From positions 1 through 8,759 of the forward strand of contig JBAYQE010000102.1 in the NCBI GenBank assembly GCA_041677345.1: 8,759 bases of DNA. Reading direction: 5' to 3'. Below are positions 1-6,911 of this stretch, in pieces. The stretch comes from JALOAT01 sp041677345. Its GTDB lineage: Bacteria > Pseudomonadota > Gammaproteobacteria > Thiohalomonadales > Thiohalomonadaceae. The notes beneath the pieces are model-generated. The model saw nothing but the letters and a program-made list of their open reading frames with translations, searched no databases and was not told the origin of the DNA. The position numbers were made by a program, and so were the translations under genes. The stretch's first letter is position 1; each line of letters opens with the position of its first letter.

Positions 1-1
1 C

Positions 2-112
2 CCGCGCGCCCTCAAGACCATCGCCGAGACCGACGCGCTGTATCACGACGAAAACTACGCCTACGGTGACCACGTGCATGGGCACACCCTCGGCAAGGGT
101 GTGACGCCGTAG
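2..112 (+). CDS. C-terminal end of an unidentified protein (partial)
   Basis: An open frame enters from the left edge and ends at a TAG at 110-112, giving the last 36 residues of a protein. The codons are almost all G- or C-ending, as in the neighbouring genes, and a strong hairpin terminator follows 28 bp later; both suggest a real gene. The tail is rich in His, Tyr and Asp (it contains YHDENYAYGDHVHGH) and ends in GKGVTP. I do not recognise the family from so short a fragment, and I propose no function. The gene is convergent with the PilZ-like gene to its right. Confidence 0.6.
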   Translation, partial: PRALKTIAETDALYHDENYAYGDHVHGHTLGKGVTP

Positions 113-140
113 GCGCTGCGGCGCGACGGCAAAGCGGAAA

Positions 141-176
141 CCTGTTGAGAAAGGGCCTCTGCCCTTTTTCAACAGG
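141..176 (+). terminator. Hairpin terminator between convergent genes
   Basis: Two 16-nt arms (141-156 and 161-176) are complementary along their full length apart from one G-U pair, around a CTCT loop. The inner part reads AAAGGGC-CTCT-GCCCTTTTT, a GC core followed by a run of five T, which is the classical intrinsic terminator form for the plus-strand gene ending at 112. Read on the minus strand, the same stem has five A before it and three T after it. It may therefore also stop transcripts of the gene ending at 231, less efficiently. Confidence 0.8.
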
Positions 177-230
177 CCGCACCAGCGACCGCGTTCATCC
201 TTGCGGGCGGTGCGGCGGCGCAGCGCGTGC

Positions 231-2183
231 TCAGCTGACGCTCTTGAGGCGTGGCGCGGTCCCGGCCTTGTGCGCTGCTTCGGCAGCGAGGAAGAATTCG
301 GCATCCTCACGGCGTATGCCGGTGGCCGCCATGAGCTGTTCGACATGGCGCCCGGGCGGCGCCTGTGGCGTCGCATCAGTGGCCCCGCTCGCCTGCGGGG
401 CCCATGCCTCCTCCCTGGCCGCCGCCACGGCCATCACCGGCGCACGCTCGAAATGACGTTCGTCATCGGCCCGCAGCGGTGCAATGGGTACCACAGCGAC
501 GTGCCGCGAGTGTGTACCGTTGCCCAGGCGCTGCAGAGGCACGCGATGCCCACCCAGCTCCACCATCAACTCGCCCTCCCGTACCGCCGGCACCGCCGGT
601 GCGATCAGCAGCCGCCGGCCCTTTTCATCGCGTGCGACAATGGCGGGAAAGGTGCTCAGGCCTCGTGCCGAGCGGGTATGCAGGTGGGCTGGTAGAGGCG
701 CCTCGCCGGCCAGGCGGGCACCCAACGCCACCTGCTCACCATGGGCCGTTACCCGCGTGATCACACCCACGTGCCAGACCTCATTTTCCTCCTCGCGCAA
801 GGCGATGAGCATGCCGGTGGCGACATTCACTATTGCGCGCCGGTCCATGTGTACGCCACAGCCATGTTGGCTGCGGTCTACCAGCCGCGCGGGCAGGCTG
901 CGGTAGGTCTCGCCGGTCTTCGCCTGACGGCGCCAATCGGCGACCACGGGGGCGACAGGGCAGACCTTTTCCGGATCGACGTAGACGCTCTGCCAGATAT
1001 CGATCGCCTCGGCGCGCGTGCCCATGTGGTGACCGGTAAGTTCGGGTTCGGGAACGAGGCTCATGGTGGGGCGTGTGGGCTCGGGATCTTGCTCCTCCTG
1101 TGGCGCCGTGCTATTGCCGCCCAGCAGGTGGTGGAGTGTGGCCAGGCCGATGATCACATCGGCCGGGCGGTTTCGCAGGTCGCGTTGCTCAGTGCGCTGC
1201 GCTGCGCTGCACCAGTATTCCACGAGAAATTGCAGGGCCTCGGGTGCGAGGTCGGTCTCCCGTCGCCAAAGGCGTCGGCGACCACCCCGTGCCAACCGCC
1301 TCTGCAGTTCCGCGCGCAGGCCCGTGATGCAGATGCCGCGGGTGTGTGGGCTGGCAAGGCCCTCCTCGTCCAGTGCGCCGACGGGTTGTGGTCCACCGTC
1401 CCGGCCGAGCCGCACCACGTGCATTGCGTCGTTCGCCGCAAACGGCGCTCGCACCAATGCGGTGAGTGCGATCCAGCGCGGCAGATGGGCGATGATGTCA
1501 CCCCATTGGGCCGGCGTGATGCCATCCACCGGCAGCAGTGACATCAACAGCGCACGCAGGTATTCCTCCTGCACGCGGGTGCGGCGCCGTTCTTCCCCGG
1601 GTAGCGGCAGACGACTGCCCGCCATGCCGTGGGCCTCCGCGAGCAGATAACAGCGATTGACACGTTTCCACAGACCGTCCGGCGCTGCGCGGTGAATTGC
1701 CTCGTAGAGTGCGAGCAGTTCGCCGCCGTAATGAATGAAGCGGTGCAGGGCGCACCGCACCGGTCTGCCAAACCGGAGCCGGTGCCACGGCGGGAGCGGC
1801 TTGCCCGTGGTGATGATCTGGCCGAGCAGGGTGCGGTAACCGCGCAGCAGCTCGGATAGCAGTGCGATGGCCTGGCGTGCCGCACCTTCGGCGGCGGGGG
1901 TGAGGGGAAGGGACTGGCTGGCGTAGCGACGGCGCAGGTGGTCGAGCACCAGCCTTGCCTTCGGCCCGAGGGTCTCGAGCAAATGCGTGCGGCGGCGAAT
2001 GGAGAGGTCCAGGCCGTTGACTTCGGCGAGTGCATGGCACAGGCGCTGCCCGGTTTCGTCCAGATGGGCCATGGGCAGCTCGGCGGCCCAGCGGGTCACC
2101 GCGCGCGGTCGGGTATCGAAGGCGCCCGCCGACGGCTTGGTCAGATGGCGCACACTCAAGTTCAATCGCTGCTTCGTGGGCAT
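231..2183 (-). CDS. Large protein with PilZ-like segment, function unknown
   Basis: A 650-residue protein. The ATG at 2183 is chosen because AAGGAAGG lies 7 nt upstream; an in-frame GTG at 2225 would add 14 residues but lacks this support. The N-terminus (NLSVRHL, RPRAVTRW, ELPMAH, ET, NGLDLS at about residues 8-61) recalls a family of large PilZ-linked proteins of beta- and gammaproteobacteria, known to me only from memory. Residues 60-350 are mostly helical-looking and Arg/Leu rich, with no signal peptide or membrane segment, so it is probably cytoplasmic. A linker (355-390) rich in Pro and Glu follows. At about 428-480 the pattern ARLVDRSQHGCGV, then VATGMLIAL and WHVGVITRV, resembles PilZ, with DxSxxG at 436-441. 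The usual upstream RxxxR is not clear; Arg418, 419, 428 and 433 are candidates. Cyclic-di-GMP binding is thus an inference. The C-terminus (575-650) is Ala rich. Confidence 0.75.
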   Translation of the reverse strand: MPTKQRLNLSVRHLTKPSAGAFDTRPRAVTRWAAELPMAHLDETGQRLCHALAEVNGLDLSIRRRTHLLETLGPKARLVLDHLRRRYASQSLPLTPAAEGAARQAIALLSELLRGYRTLLGQIITTGKPLPPWHRLRFGRPVRCALHRFIHYGGELLALYEAIHRAAPDGLWKRVNRCYLLAEAHGMAGSRLPLPGEERRRTRVQEEYLRALLMSLLPVDGITPAQWGDIIAHLPRWIALTALVRAPFAANDAMHVVRLGRDGGPQPVGALDEEGLASPHTRGICITGLRAELQRRLARGGRRRLWRRETDLAPEALQFLVEYWCSAAQRTEQRDLRNRPADVIIGLATLHHLLGGNSTAPQEEQDPEPTRPTMSLVPEPELTGHHMGTRAEAIDIWQSVYVDPEKVCPVAPVVADWRRQAKTGETYRSLPARLVDRSQHGCGVHMDRRAIVNVATGMLIALREEENEVWHVGVITRVTAHGEQVALGARLAGEAPLPAHLHTRSARGLSTFPAIVARDEKGRRLLIAPAVPAVREGELMVELGGHRVPLQRLGNGTHSRHVAVVPIAPLRADDERHFERAPVMAVAAAREEAWAPQASGATDATPQAPPGRHVEQLMAATGIRREDAEFFLAAEAAHKAGTAPRLKSVS

Positions 2184-2190
2184 TCCCGAA

Positions 2191-2198
2191 CCTTCCTT
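2191..2198 (-). promoter_or_regulatory. Ribosome binding site deciding the start of the PilZ-like gene
   Basis: On the minus strand the sequence AAGGAAGG ends 7 nt before the ATG at 2183. It is the best Shine-Dalgarno match near any candidate start of this gene and supports ATG 2183 over GTG 2225. The 73-bp gap to the kinase gene (2184-2256) contains a 10-bp palindrome GCGGCGCCGC but no clear promoter or terminator, so read-through from the kinase gene is possible. Confidence 0.7.
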
Positions 2199-2256
2199 GT
2201 CGAGGGGAGCGCGGCGCCGCCGCACTCACTAACAAAACCCTCGTGACTGTAGCGCC

Positions 2257-3168
2257 TCAACCGCTGCTTGGCCACAGCCATGCAGCGCCACGCACGCCGC
2301 TCGCATCGCCATGCACCGGTGGCAGCAGGCGCGTGTCCACGCGATCGGAGAATACATACTGCGCCCAGAGGCGTGGCACGTTACGGTACAGACGGGCGAT
2401 ATTGGACATGCCGCCACCCAGCACGATCACGTCCGGGTCGAGCACGTTGATCACTGTGGCGAGGGCGCGGGCCATGCGGTCCTCGTAGCACGCGAGCGCC
2501 GCTTCGGCCTCCTTGTCGCCTTGCGTGGCCGCGTGCACGATGGCCGCGGCGGAAAGCCGGCGACCGCTCGCTGCCTCGAATGCACGCTCGAAGCCGGGTC
2601 CGGACAGCCAGGTCTCGATGCAGCCGCGACGACCGCAATAGCACGTGGGTCCGGGCAGCTCCTCTGCACGCGGCCAGGGCAGCGGATTGTGTCCCCACTC
2701 GCCGCTGATGGCATTGGCGCCATGCAGGTGCCGGCCGTGTACCACGATACCGCCGCCGGTCCCCGTGCCGGCGATGACACCGAACATCACTGCCGCGCCG
2801 CGCGCGGCACCGTCGGTCGCTTCCGACACGGCGAAGCAGTTGGCGTCGTTGGCGAGCCGCACCGGTCGATCGAGGGCGGCAGCCAAATCCTGATCCAGCG
2901 GCTTGCCGATGAGCCAGGTGGAGTTGGCGTTCTTGACCAATCCGGTGGCGGGGGAGATGGCGCCGGGGATCCCCACGCCCACGGTACCGCGCCGCCCCAG
3001 TTCGGCCTCCACGGTGTGCACCAGGCTCGCGATGGTGTGTAGCGTGGCCTTGTAATCTGCGCGCGGGGTGGCGGTGCGCCGCCGCGCGAGCTCGCTACCG
3101 TCGCTATCGAGGGCGATGATCTCGATCTTGGTGCCGCCGAGATCGACACCCAGGCGCAATCCACTCAC
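2257..3168 (-). CDS. mak: ROK-family sugar kinase, Mak (fructokinase)-like
   Basis: A 303-residue ROK kinase, expected to transfer phosphate from ATP to a free hexose (fructose in E. coli Mak) in the cytoplasm. The ATP-binding motif DLGGTK is at residues 9-14. The catalytic Asp lies in NDANC (Asp108). The ROK zinc site is complete: His160 in GEWGHNP and Cys176, Cys178 and Cys183 in CYCGRRGC. Stretches such as VKNANSTWL, GEWGHNPLPW, VINVLDPDVIVLGGGMSN and GVRGAAWLW match my memory of E. coli Mak closely, and the length fits (about 302). The GTG start at 3168 overlaps the stop of the upstream membrane-protein gene (GTGA), which implies translational coupling, and the protein then begins just before LGVDLGGTK as in homologues. 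The frame stays open to 3624, but that extension overlaps two better-supported genes. There is no N-terminal HTH, so it is not a ROK repressor. The preferred sugar cannot be read from the sequence. Confidence 0.9.
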   Translation of the reverse strand: MSGLRLGVDLGGTKIEIIALDSDGSELARRRTATPRADYKATLHTIASLVHTVEAELGRRGTVGVGIPGAISPATGLVKNANSTWLIGKPLDQDLAAALDRPVRLANDANCFAVSEATDGAARGAAVMFGVIAGTGTGGGIVVHGRHLHGANAISGEWGHNPLPWPRAEELPGPTCYCGRRGCIETWLSGPGFERAFEAASGRRLSAAAIVHAATQGDKEAEAALACYEDRMARALATVINVLDPDVIVLGGGMSNIARLYRNVPRLWAQYVFSDRVDTRLLPPVHGDASGVRGAAWLWPSSG

Positions 3169-3380
3169 CGCGGCAACCCGGAAACCACCAGCAGGCCATA
3201 ACCCACGGAGGCGGCCACGAGCACCTTGCCGAAGAAAGGCATCACGCGCAGCAGCAGGGCGAAGAAAGGCGGCGGCATACGGCCGCGAAAGCTGTGGGCC
3301 ACGGTGCGTGGGTAACCCCACGCCAGATAGGCGCCCACGACGACATTGATCAGCAGGGCGAGGAACAGGTTGGTAGACAT
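3165..3380 (-). CDS. Small membrane protein, unknown function
   Basis: A 71-residue hydrophobic protein with two probable membrane helices, at about residues 4-22 (FLALLINVVVGAYLAWGY) and 48-68 (PFFGKVLVAASVGYGLLVV), joined by a short basic, Pro-rich loop (RTVAHSFRGRMPPP). I do not recognise the family. The reasons to accept it are its position in the tightly packed string, 27 nt after rof, and its stop codon overlapping the GTG start of the sugar kinase gene by 4 nt. Only a weak G-rich stretch precedes the ATG, so translation may depend on coupling to rof. Its link to the kinase is positional only. Confidence 0.7.
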   Translation of the reverse strand: MSTNLFLALLINVVVGAYLAWGYPRTVAHSFRGRMPPPFFALLLRVMPFFGKVLVAASVGYGLLVVSGLPR

Positions 3381-3407
3381 GAACAGGGCCCCGGCAAAAG
3401 CGCCATT

Positions 3408-3650
3408 TTATGCCGGATTGGCCTCGAGGATGCGATCGAGTCGGATACGTTCGCGCTGGCCGTTCTCGCGCTCCACGACCAGGTATTCCTCTTTGTCCGC
3501 GGTGGCTTCCGTGTCGAGCGGCAGCACCCGGGCATGGTGCTCCGCACCCGTGGCATCGCGCCAGCGCATGGCCAGGCGGGTGCGGTGCATGATCGCCAGT
3601 TCGTACTCGGCATGGGTTTCGCAAGGAATGGGCCGGTAGGGTTCAGTCAT
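3408..3650 (-). CDS. rof: Rof (YaeO) family Rho-binding antiterminator
   Basis: An 80-residue protein with the layout of E. coli Rof/YaeO, which binds the transcription terminator Rho and hinders its RNA binding. The N-terminal YRPIPCETHAEYELAI (residues 5-20) corresponds to YQPINCDDYDNLELA of E. coli Rof. The central MRWRDATGAEHHARVLPLDT forms a beta-rich stretch, and EYLVVE with RERIRLDRI (55-74) matches EYLVVE and RELRLDKI of Rof. The length also fits (Rof about 84-86). The ATG lies inside the end of the upstream CPxCG gene, overlapping by 8 nt, so coupled translation is likely; no strong ribosome binding site of its own is visible. The family assignment rests on remembered motif similarity and is fairly firm. 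Activity on Rho in this organism is inferred. Confidence 0.82.
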   Translation of the reverse strand: MTEPYRPIPCETHAEYELAIMHRTRLAMRWRDATGAEHHARVLPLDTEATADKEEYLVVERENGQRERIRLDRILEANPA

Positions 3651-3834
3651 TTTCCCGGGTGGTCTCCACGGATTGCACGTGGCCGTCTTCGTCCAGGGTG
3701 ATCACGAAGCGTATGGGCTGACAGCACACGGCGCAGTCCTCGATGTAATCCTGGTCACCGGCGGAGGTATCCACCTCCGTATCGAACCATTCACCGCAAT
3801 ACGGACACTGCACTTCGATGGGCTCGGTGTACAT
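3643..3834 (-). CDS. CPxCG-motif cysteine-rich protein
   Basis: A 63-residue acidic protein with two Cys pairs, CPYCGE (Cys10, Cys13) and CAVCC (Cys34, Cys37, Cys38). It carries the signature order of the CPXCG cysteine-rich family: CPYCGE, an acidic strand with D-S-G, YIEDCAVCCQPI, then an acidic DEDGHV strand and a REND tail. The paired Cys probably bind one zinc ion. The family has no established function that I know of. The gene starts 26 nt after hemW with no clear Shine-Dalgarno sequence before ATG 3834, and its end overlaps rof by 8 nt. This suggests that it and rof are expressed at linked levels. Confidence 0.85.
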   Translation of the reverse strand: MYTEPIEVQCPYCGEWFDTEVDTSAGDQDYIEDCAVCCQPIRFVITLDEDGHVQSVETTREND

Positions 3835-3860
3835 ATATCGTGGGGCGCAGCGTTGCTGCC

Positions 3861-5018
3861 CTATGCAAGGAATAGTTCCAGCAGCGTGTTCAGATGCAAT
3901 CTGCCCAGCTCAGTGGGTCGCACGGCCTGCACATCCCAGCTTAGCAGCCCGCGTGACTCGGCGTCGCGCAGCGGCTTTTCGATGGTCTTCAGGGGCAGGC
4001 CGGTGCGTTCCTCGAACAAGGCTGTGGGGAAGCCTTCGTTGAGGCGCAGGGCATTCATCACGAATTCGAAGCCCGCGTCCGTGCGCGTGAGCGTGGTCTG
4101 GGATGCGATACGCCCGCTGCCCGTGGCAGCGGCGAGATATTCTCGCGGGTGCCGGTGCTTGGCGCGGCGTTCGATGTGAGCGGGATGCGGGAGGGTCAGT
4201 TTCTGGTGCGCACCCGCACCGATGCCGAGGTAATCACCGAATTGCCAGTAGTTCAGATTGTGATGACAGCGGAAGCCCTCTTGCGCATAGGCAGAGACCT
4301 CGTAGTTTGCGAAGCCGTTGGCGGCCAGGAGCGCCTGGCCACGCAACTGCATGTCGTAGCGCAGGTCGTCATCGGGCAGCACGGGTGGTGCGTGCTGGAA
4401 GGCGGTGTTCGGTTCGACGGTGAGCTGGTACCAGGAGAGATGGGTGGGTGCGAGGGCAATGGCCTGGTGCAGGTCGGCCAGTGCCTGTTCCGAGTCCTGG
4501 CCAGGCAGCCCGAACATGAGGTCCAGGTTGAAGTTGTCGAAGCCTGCCGCATGCGCGGCCTCGGCGGCGCGCACTGCGTCGGTGCCATCATGAATACGGC
4601 CGATGTGTGCGAGCAGGCGGTCATCGAAACTCTGCACGCCGATGGACAGCCGGTTCACCCCCGCGGCGCGGTATTCGCGGAAGCGCCCCTGTTCCACCGT
4701 GCCGGGATTGGCCTCGAGGGTGACTTCCGCGTCGGGCAGTAATCTCACGCGTGCACGCACGGCACCAAGCAGCCGGTCAATGCCCTCGGCCGAAAACAGG
4801 CTGGGCGTCCCGCCACCGATAAAGATGCTCGTCACGGGCCGGCCCCACACCGCCGGAAGTTCCTGCTCCAGATCGGCGATGAGGGCATCCAGGTACTCAC
4901 GCTCCGGCAACTCGCTGGCCACCTCATGGGAATTAAAGTCGCAATAGGGACACTTGCGCACGCACCAGGGCACGTGCACGTATAGCCCCAGCGGCGGCAG
5001 AAGGGTGAAGTTGAACAT
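3861..5018 (-). CDS. hemW: HemW, radical SAM family heme chaperone
   Basis: A 385-residue radical SAM protein. The iron-sulfur motif CVRKCPYC gives Cys19, Cys23 and Cys26, and Phe28 stands where true HemN carries a fourth Cys. This separates HemW from oxygen-independent coproporphyrinogen III oxidase. GGGTPS (68-73), EANPGTVE (102-109), GVNRLSIGVQSF (120-131), FNLDLMFGLPGQ (163-174) and the HNLNYW motif (253-258), linked in the literature to heme binding by HemW, are all present. Length and start agree with E. coli HemW (378). The role expected from the family is binding heme and delivering it to hemoproteins, including respiratory enzymes, at the inner face of the membrane. In many gammaproteobacteria hemW follows rdgB; here it follows glrR by 18 bp. 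A CCTCCTC complement (5032-5038) provides GAGGAGG overlapping the glrR stop, with a rather long 13-nt spacing to the ATG. Confidence 0.95.
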   Translation of the reverse strand: MFNFTLLPPLGLYVHVPWCVRKCPYCDFNSHEVASELPEREYLDALIADLEQELPAVWGRPVTSIFIGGGTPSLFSAEGIDRLLGAVRARVRLLPDAEVTLEANPGTVEQGRFREYRAAGVNRLSIGVQSFDDRLLAHIGRIHDGTDAVRAAEAAHAAGFDNFNLDLMFGLPGQDSEQALADLHQAIALAPTHLSWYQLTVEPNTAFQHAPPVLPDDDLRYDMQLRGQALLAANGFANYEVSAYAQEGFRCHHNLNYWQFGDYLGIGAGAHQKLTLPHPAHIERRAKHRHPREYLAAATGSGRIASQTTLTRTDAGFEFVMNALRLNEGFPTALFEERTGLPLKTIEKPLRDAESRGLLSWDVQAVRPTELGRLHLNTLLELFLA

Positions 5019-5031
5019 GGGTAGCGGCAGG

Positions 5032-5038
5032 CCTCCTC
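5032..5038 (-). promoter_or_regulatory. Ribosome binding site of hemW, overlapping the glrR stop codon
   Basis: On the minus strand TGAGGAGG combines the TGA stop of glrR (5039-5037) with a strong Shine-Dalgarno core. It lies 13 nt before the hemW ATG, longer than the usual 5-9. Ribosomes ending glrR would sit on this site, so hemW translation may be linked to that of glrR. Confidence 0.6.
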
Positions 5039-6389
5039 AGAAGCCGCGGAACAACTCCGGCATGAGGCGATGGCGCCGCAGCAGCTTGTAGAATTCGGTC
5101 CGGTTGCGGCCGGCGATGCGTGCGGCGTTGCTCACGTTTCCCGCGGTGATCTGCAACAACTCTTCGAGGTATTGCCGCTCGAATTGTTCCCTTGCTTCTG
5201 CCAGTGACGGCATGCGCGTGACCTGGCTGCGCAAGGCGTGCTGCACCAATGTCTCGGGGATGACATCCGTGGTGGCGAGGGCGACAGCCTGTTCCACCAC
5301 GTTCTGGAGCTGGCGCACGTTTCCCGGCCACGGCGAGGTCATGAGCAGTTCCATGGCGGCGGGCGAGAAGCCCTTGATGTCGCGGCCGTTGCGTTCGTTG
5401 CTGCGGATCAGGAAATGGCTCACCAGCGGTGGGATGTCGTCGCGCCGATCCCGCAGGGGCGGCAGATCCAGACGCACCACGTTGAGCCGGTAAAACAGGT
5501 CGGCGCGGAATTCGCCCCCCGCCACGGCCTGCTCCAGGTCGCGATGGGTGGCGGAGATGACGCGCACGTCCACCGCGACCGAGCGCGTCGAACCGATCGG
5601 GCGTACTTCCTGCTCCTGGATCACACGCAGCAGCTTGGTCTGGAAGGCCAGCGGCATGTCACCTACTTCGTCCAGAAACAAGGTGCCGCCGCTGGCGGCC
5701 TCGAACAGACCCTTGTGGGCTTGGGTGGCGCCGGAAAACGCACCTTTGCAATGGCCGAACAGCTCGGATTCCAGCAGTGCCTCCGGCATGGCACCGCAGT
5801 TGATGGCGAGAAACGGGCCGGCCGCGCGGCGGCTGTGCTGGTGAACCACGCGCGCCAGAAGTTCCTTGCCCGTGCCACTCTCGCCCTGGATCAGGACGTT
5901 GGCCTCACTGTCGGCCACGCGCTGGGTCTGGCGCAGCATTTCATCCATCGCCACGCTGCGGCTGATGAGTCCGGAACGTCCGCTCTCGCCGCCCCCCGCT
6001 TCGTGCTCCGGCGCGCCGCCGGCCAGGCGTAGCGCGCGCGCGATGTGGTCCAGCAATTCGCGACCATCGAAAGGTTTGGTGAGGAAGCCGAATACACCCC
6101 GGCTGGTGGCCTCTACGGCATCAGGAATGGTGCCGTGTGCCGTGAGAATGACAATGGGCAGCAGTGGATCGCGGGCCCTGATCGCGTCAAACAGCGCCAT
6201 GCCGTCCATGCCGTCCATGCGCAGGTCGGTGATGACCACCTGGGGGTTCAGGCGCGGCAGCATGGCCAGGGCCTCTTCACCGCTGCACGCCACATGCACC
6301 TGATAGCCCGCTGACTCCAGGCGCATGGACAACAGTCGCAACAGCCCCTGATCGTCGTCGACGAGCAGCAAGCGCGCCTTGGCGGTCAT
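5037..6389 (-). CDS. glrR: GlrR (QseF)-type sigma-54-dependent response regulator
   Basis: A 450-residue activator with three parts. The receiver domain (about 5-120) has the acidic pocket Asp11-13, phospho-acceptor Asp55 in ITDLRMD, Thr83 and Lys105. The AAA+ sigma-54 domain (about 140-375) has Walker A GESGTGKE at 169-176, the sigma-54 contact loop GAFSGA at 216-221 and Walker B LFLDE at 237-241. A Fis-type helix-turn-helix (about 415-440) has GNVSNAARIAGRNRTEFYKLL. LLLVDDDQGLL, HGTIPDAVEAT, GVFGFLTKP and the HTH sequence match E. coli GlrR closely. The protein should activate sigma-54 promoters when phosphorylated by the kinase encoded two genes upstream. The ATG at 6389 overlaps the qseG stop (ATGA), with GAGGT at 6403-6399 nine nt upstream. 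Oddity: the contact loop is GAFSGA, where most family members have GAFTGA. Its target genes are not visible in the window. Confidence 0.93.
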   Translation of the reverse strand: MTAKARLLLVDDDQGLLRLLSMRLESAGYQVHVACSGEEALAMLPRLNPQVVITDLRMDGMDGMALFDAIRARDPLLPIVILTAHGTIPDAVEATSRGVFGFLTKPFDGRELLDHIARALRLAGGAPEHEAGGGESGRSGLISRSVAMDEMLRQTQRVADSEANVLIQGESGTGKELLARVVHQHSRRAAGPFLAINCGAMPEALLESELFGHCKGAFSGATQAHKGLFEAASGGTLFLDEVGDMPLAFQTKLLRVIQEQEVRPIGSTRSVAVDVRVISATHRDLEQAVAGGEFRADLFYRLNVVRLDLPPLRDRRDDIPPLVSHFLIRSNERNGRDIKGFSPAAMELLMTSPWPGNVRQLQNVVEQAVALATTDVIPETLVQHALRSQVTRMPSLAEAREQFERQYLEELLQITAGNVSNAARIAGRNRTEFYKLLRRHRLMPELFRGF

Positions 6390-6910
6390 GATGGCGGTAC
6401 CTCGATGGCAGGTGCCTGCATGCGCCTGTTGATCTGCTGTTCGATGTTCATGAGCTCGTCGAGCTGGCGTTGCAGGACACCAAGTTGCTGTTGCAGCACC
6501 CGCCGCTGGTGCTGTTCCTCTGCCAATGCGTTCCGGAGCTGCTGGCGCTCGCTCAGTCGAGCCCGCAGCAAGGCGGCAAGTTCCTCCACGGGGATTACCT
6601 GCTTTTCCGGGTCGGCATCCAGGCTGTCGAGCAGCTGCTGTGCGGTGGCCTCGTCGTCCGGATCGCCACGCAGTACGAGTAGCAGCGCATGCGCGAGTGG
6701 GTCCTCATCGGTGACTTCGAGGCAATAGCGCGGGGCCAAGGTGCCGTCGTCGGGAGCCGCAGGCACTGGGACCATCGTGAACGACAGCTGTGTCACCTTG
6801 ACGCGGTGGTCGTCGTCGGCGGCGTCCGGGGCGGACGGCAATACCGTACAACCGCCTGTGCCGAGAAGAAGGCTGCCAAGCAGCAGTCGGCGGATTTTGT
6901 TCATGCTCAT
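6386..6910 (-). CDS. qseG: QseG-like outer-membrane lipoprotein
   Basis: A 174-residue predicted lipoprotein. A basic start (MNKIRR) precedes a short hydrophobic stretch and a lipobox-like LLLGTGGC, placing the lipidated Cys at residue 21; the -3 residue is Thr rather than the usual Leu. Residues 22-60 are Pro/Asp rich. A helical domain with Leu/Ala heptads follows, then a coiled coil at about 115-163 (RRVLQQQLGVLQRQLDELMNIEQQINRR). That end closely resembles the C-terminus of E. coli QseG (LQQQLELTTRKLENLTDIERQL). The whole is shorter than E. coli QseG (about 237). Its place between kinase and regulator is the conserved one. QseG in enterics interacts with the kinase QseE/GlrK, so it probably tunes GlrK signalling from the outer membrane. 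The ATG lies 1 nt after the glrK stop with no Shine-Dalgarno sequence, which points to coupled translation; an in-frame ATG two codons later is an alternative start. Confidence 0.8.
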   Translation of the reverse strand: MSMNKIRRLLLGSLLLGTGGCTVLPSAPDAADDDHRVKVTQLSFTMVPVPAAPDDGTLAPRYCLEVTDEDPLAHALLLVLRGDPDDEATAQQLLDSLDADPEKQVIPVEELAALLRARLSERQQLRNALAEEQHQRRVLQQQLGVLQRQLDELMNIEQQINRRMQAPAIEVPPS

Positions 6911-6911
6911 G

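Noticed and set aside
741..1541. 266-codon plus-strand open frame opposite the PilZ-like gene
   Set aside because: No ribosome binding site or domain is recognised. The opposite strand has a good ribosome binding site and a coherent 650-residue product.
2257..3168. ROK transcriptional repressor (NagC/XylR type)
   Set aside because: There is no N-terminal helix-turn-helix. The protein starts directly with the ATP-binding motif and matches Mak in length.
3169..3624. N-terminal extension of the sugar kinase to 3624
   Set aside because: It would cover the membrane-protein gene and rof, has no similarity to kinase sequence, and the kinase family begins right at the LGVDLGGTK stretch after GTG 3168.
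3861..5018. Oxygen-independent coproporphyrinogen III oxidase (HemN)
   Set aside because: The fourth Cys of the HemN motif is replaced by Phe28, the protein is shorter than HemN, and HNLNYW marks HemW.
5238..6032. 264-codon plus-strand open frame opposite glrR
   Set aside because: It is antisense to the conserved receiver and AAA+ domains of GlrR and is an ordinary GC-rich shadow frame.
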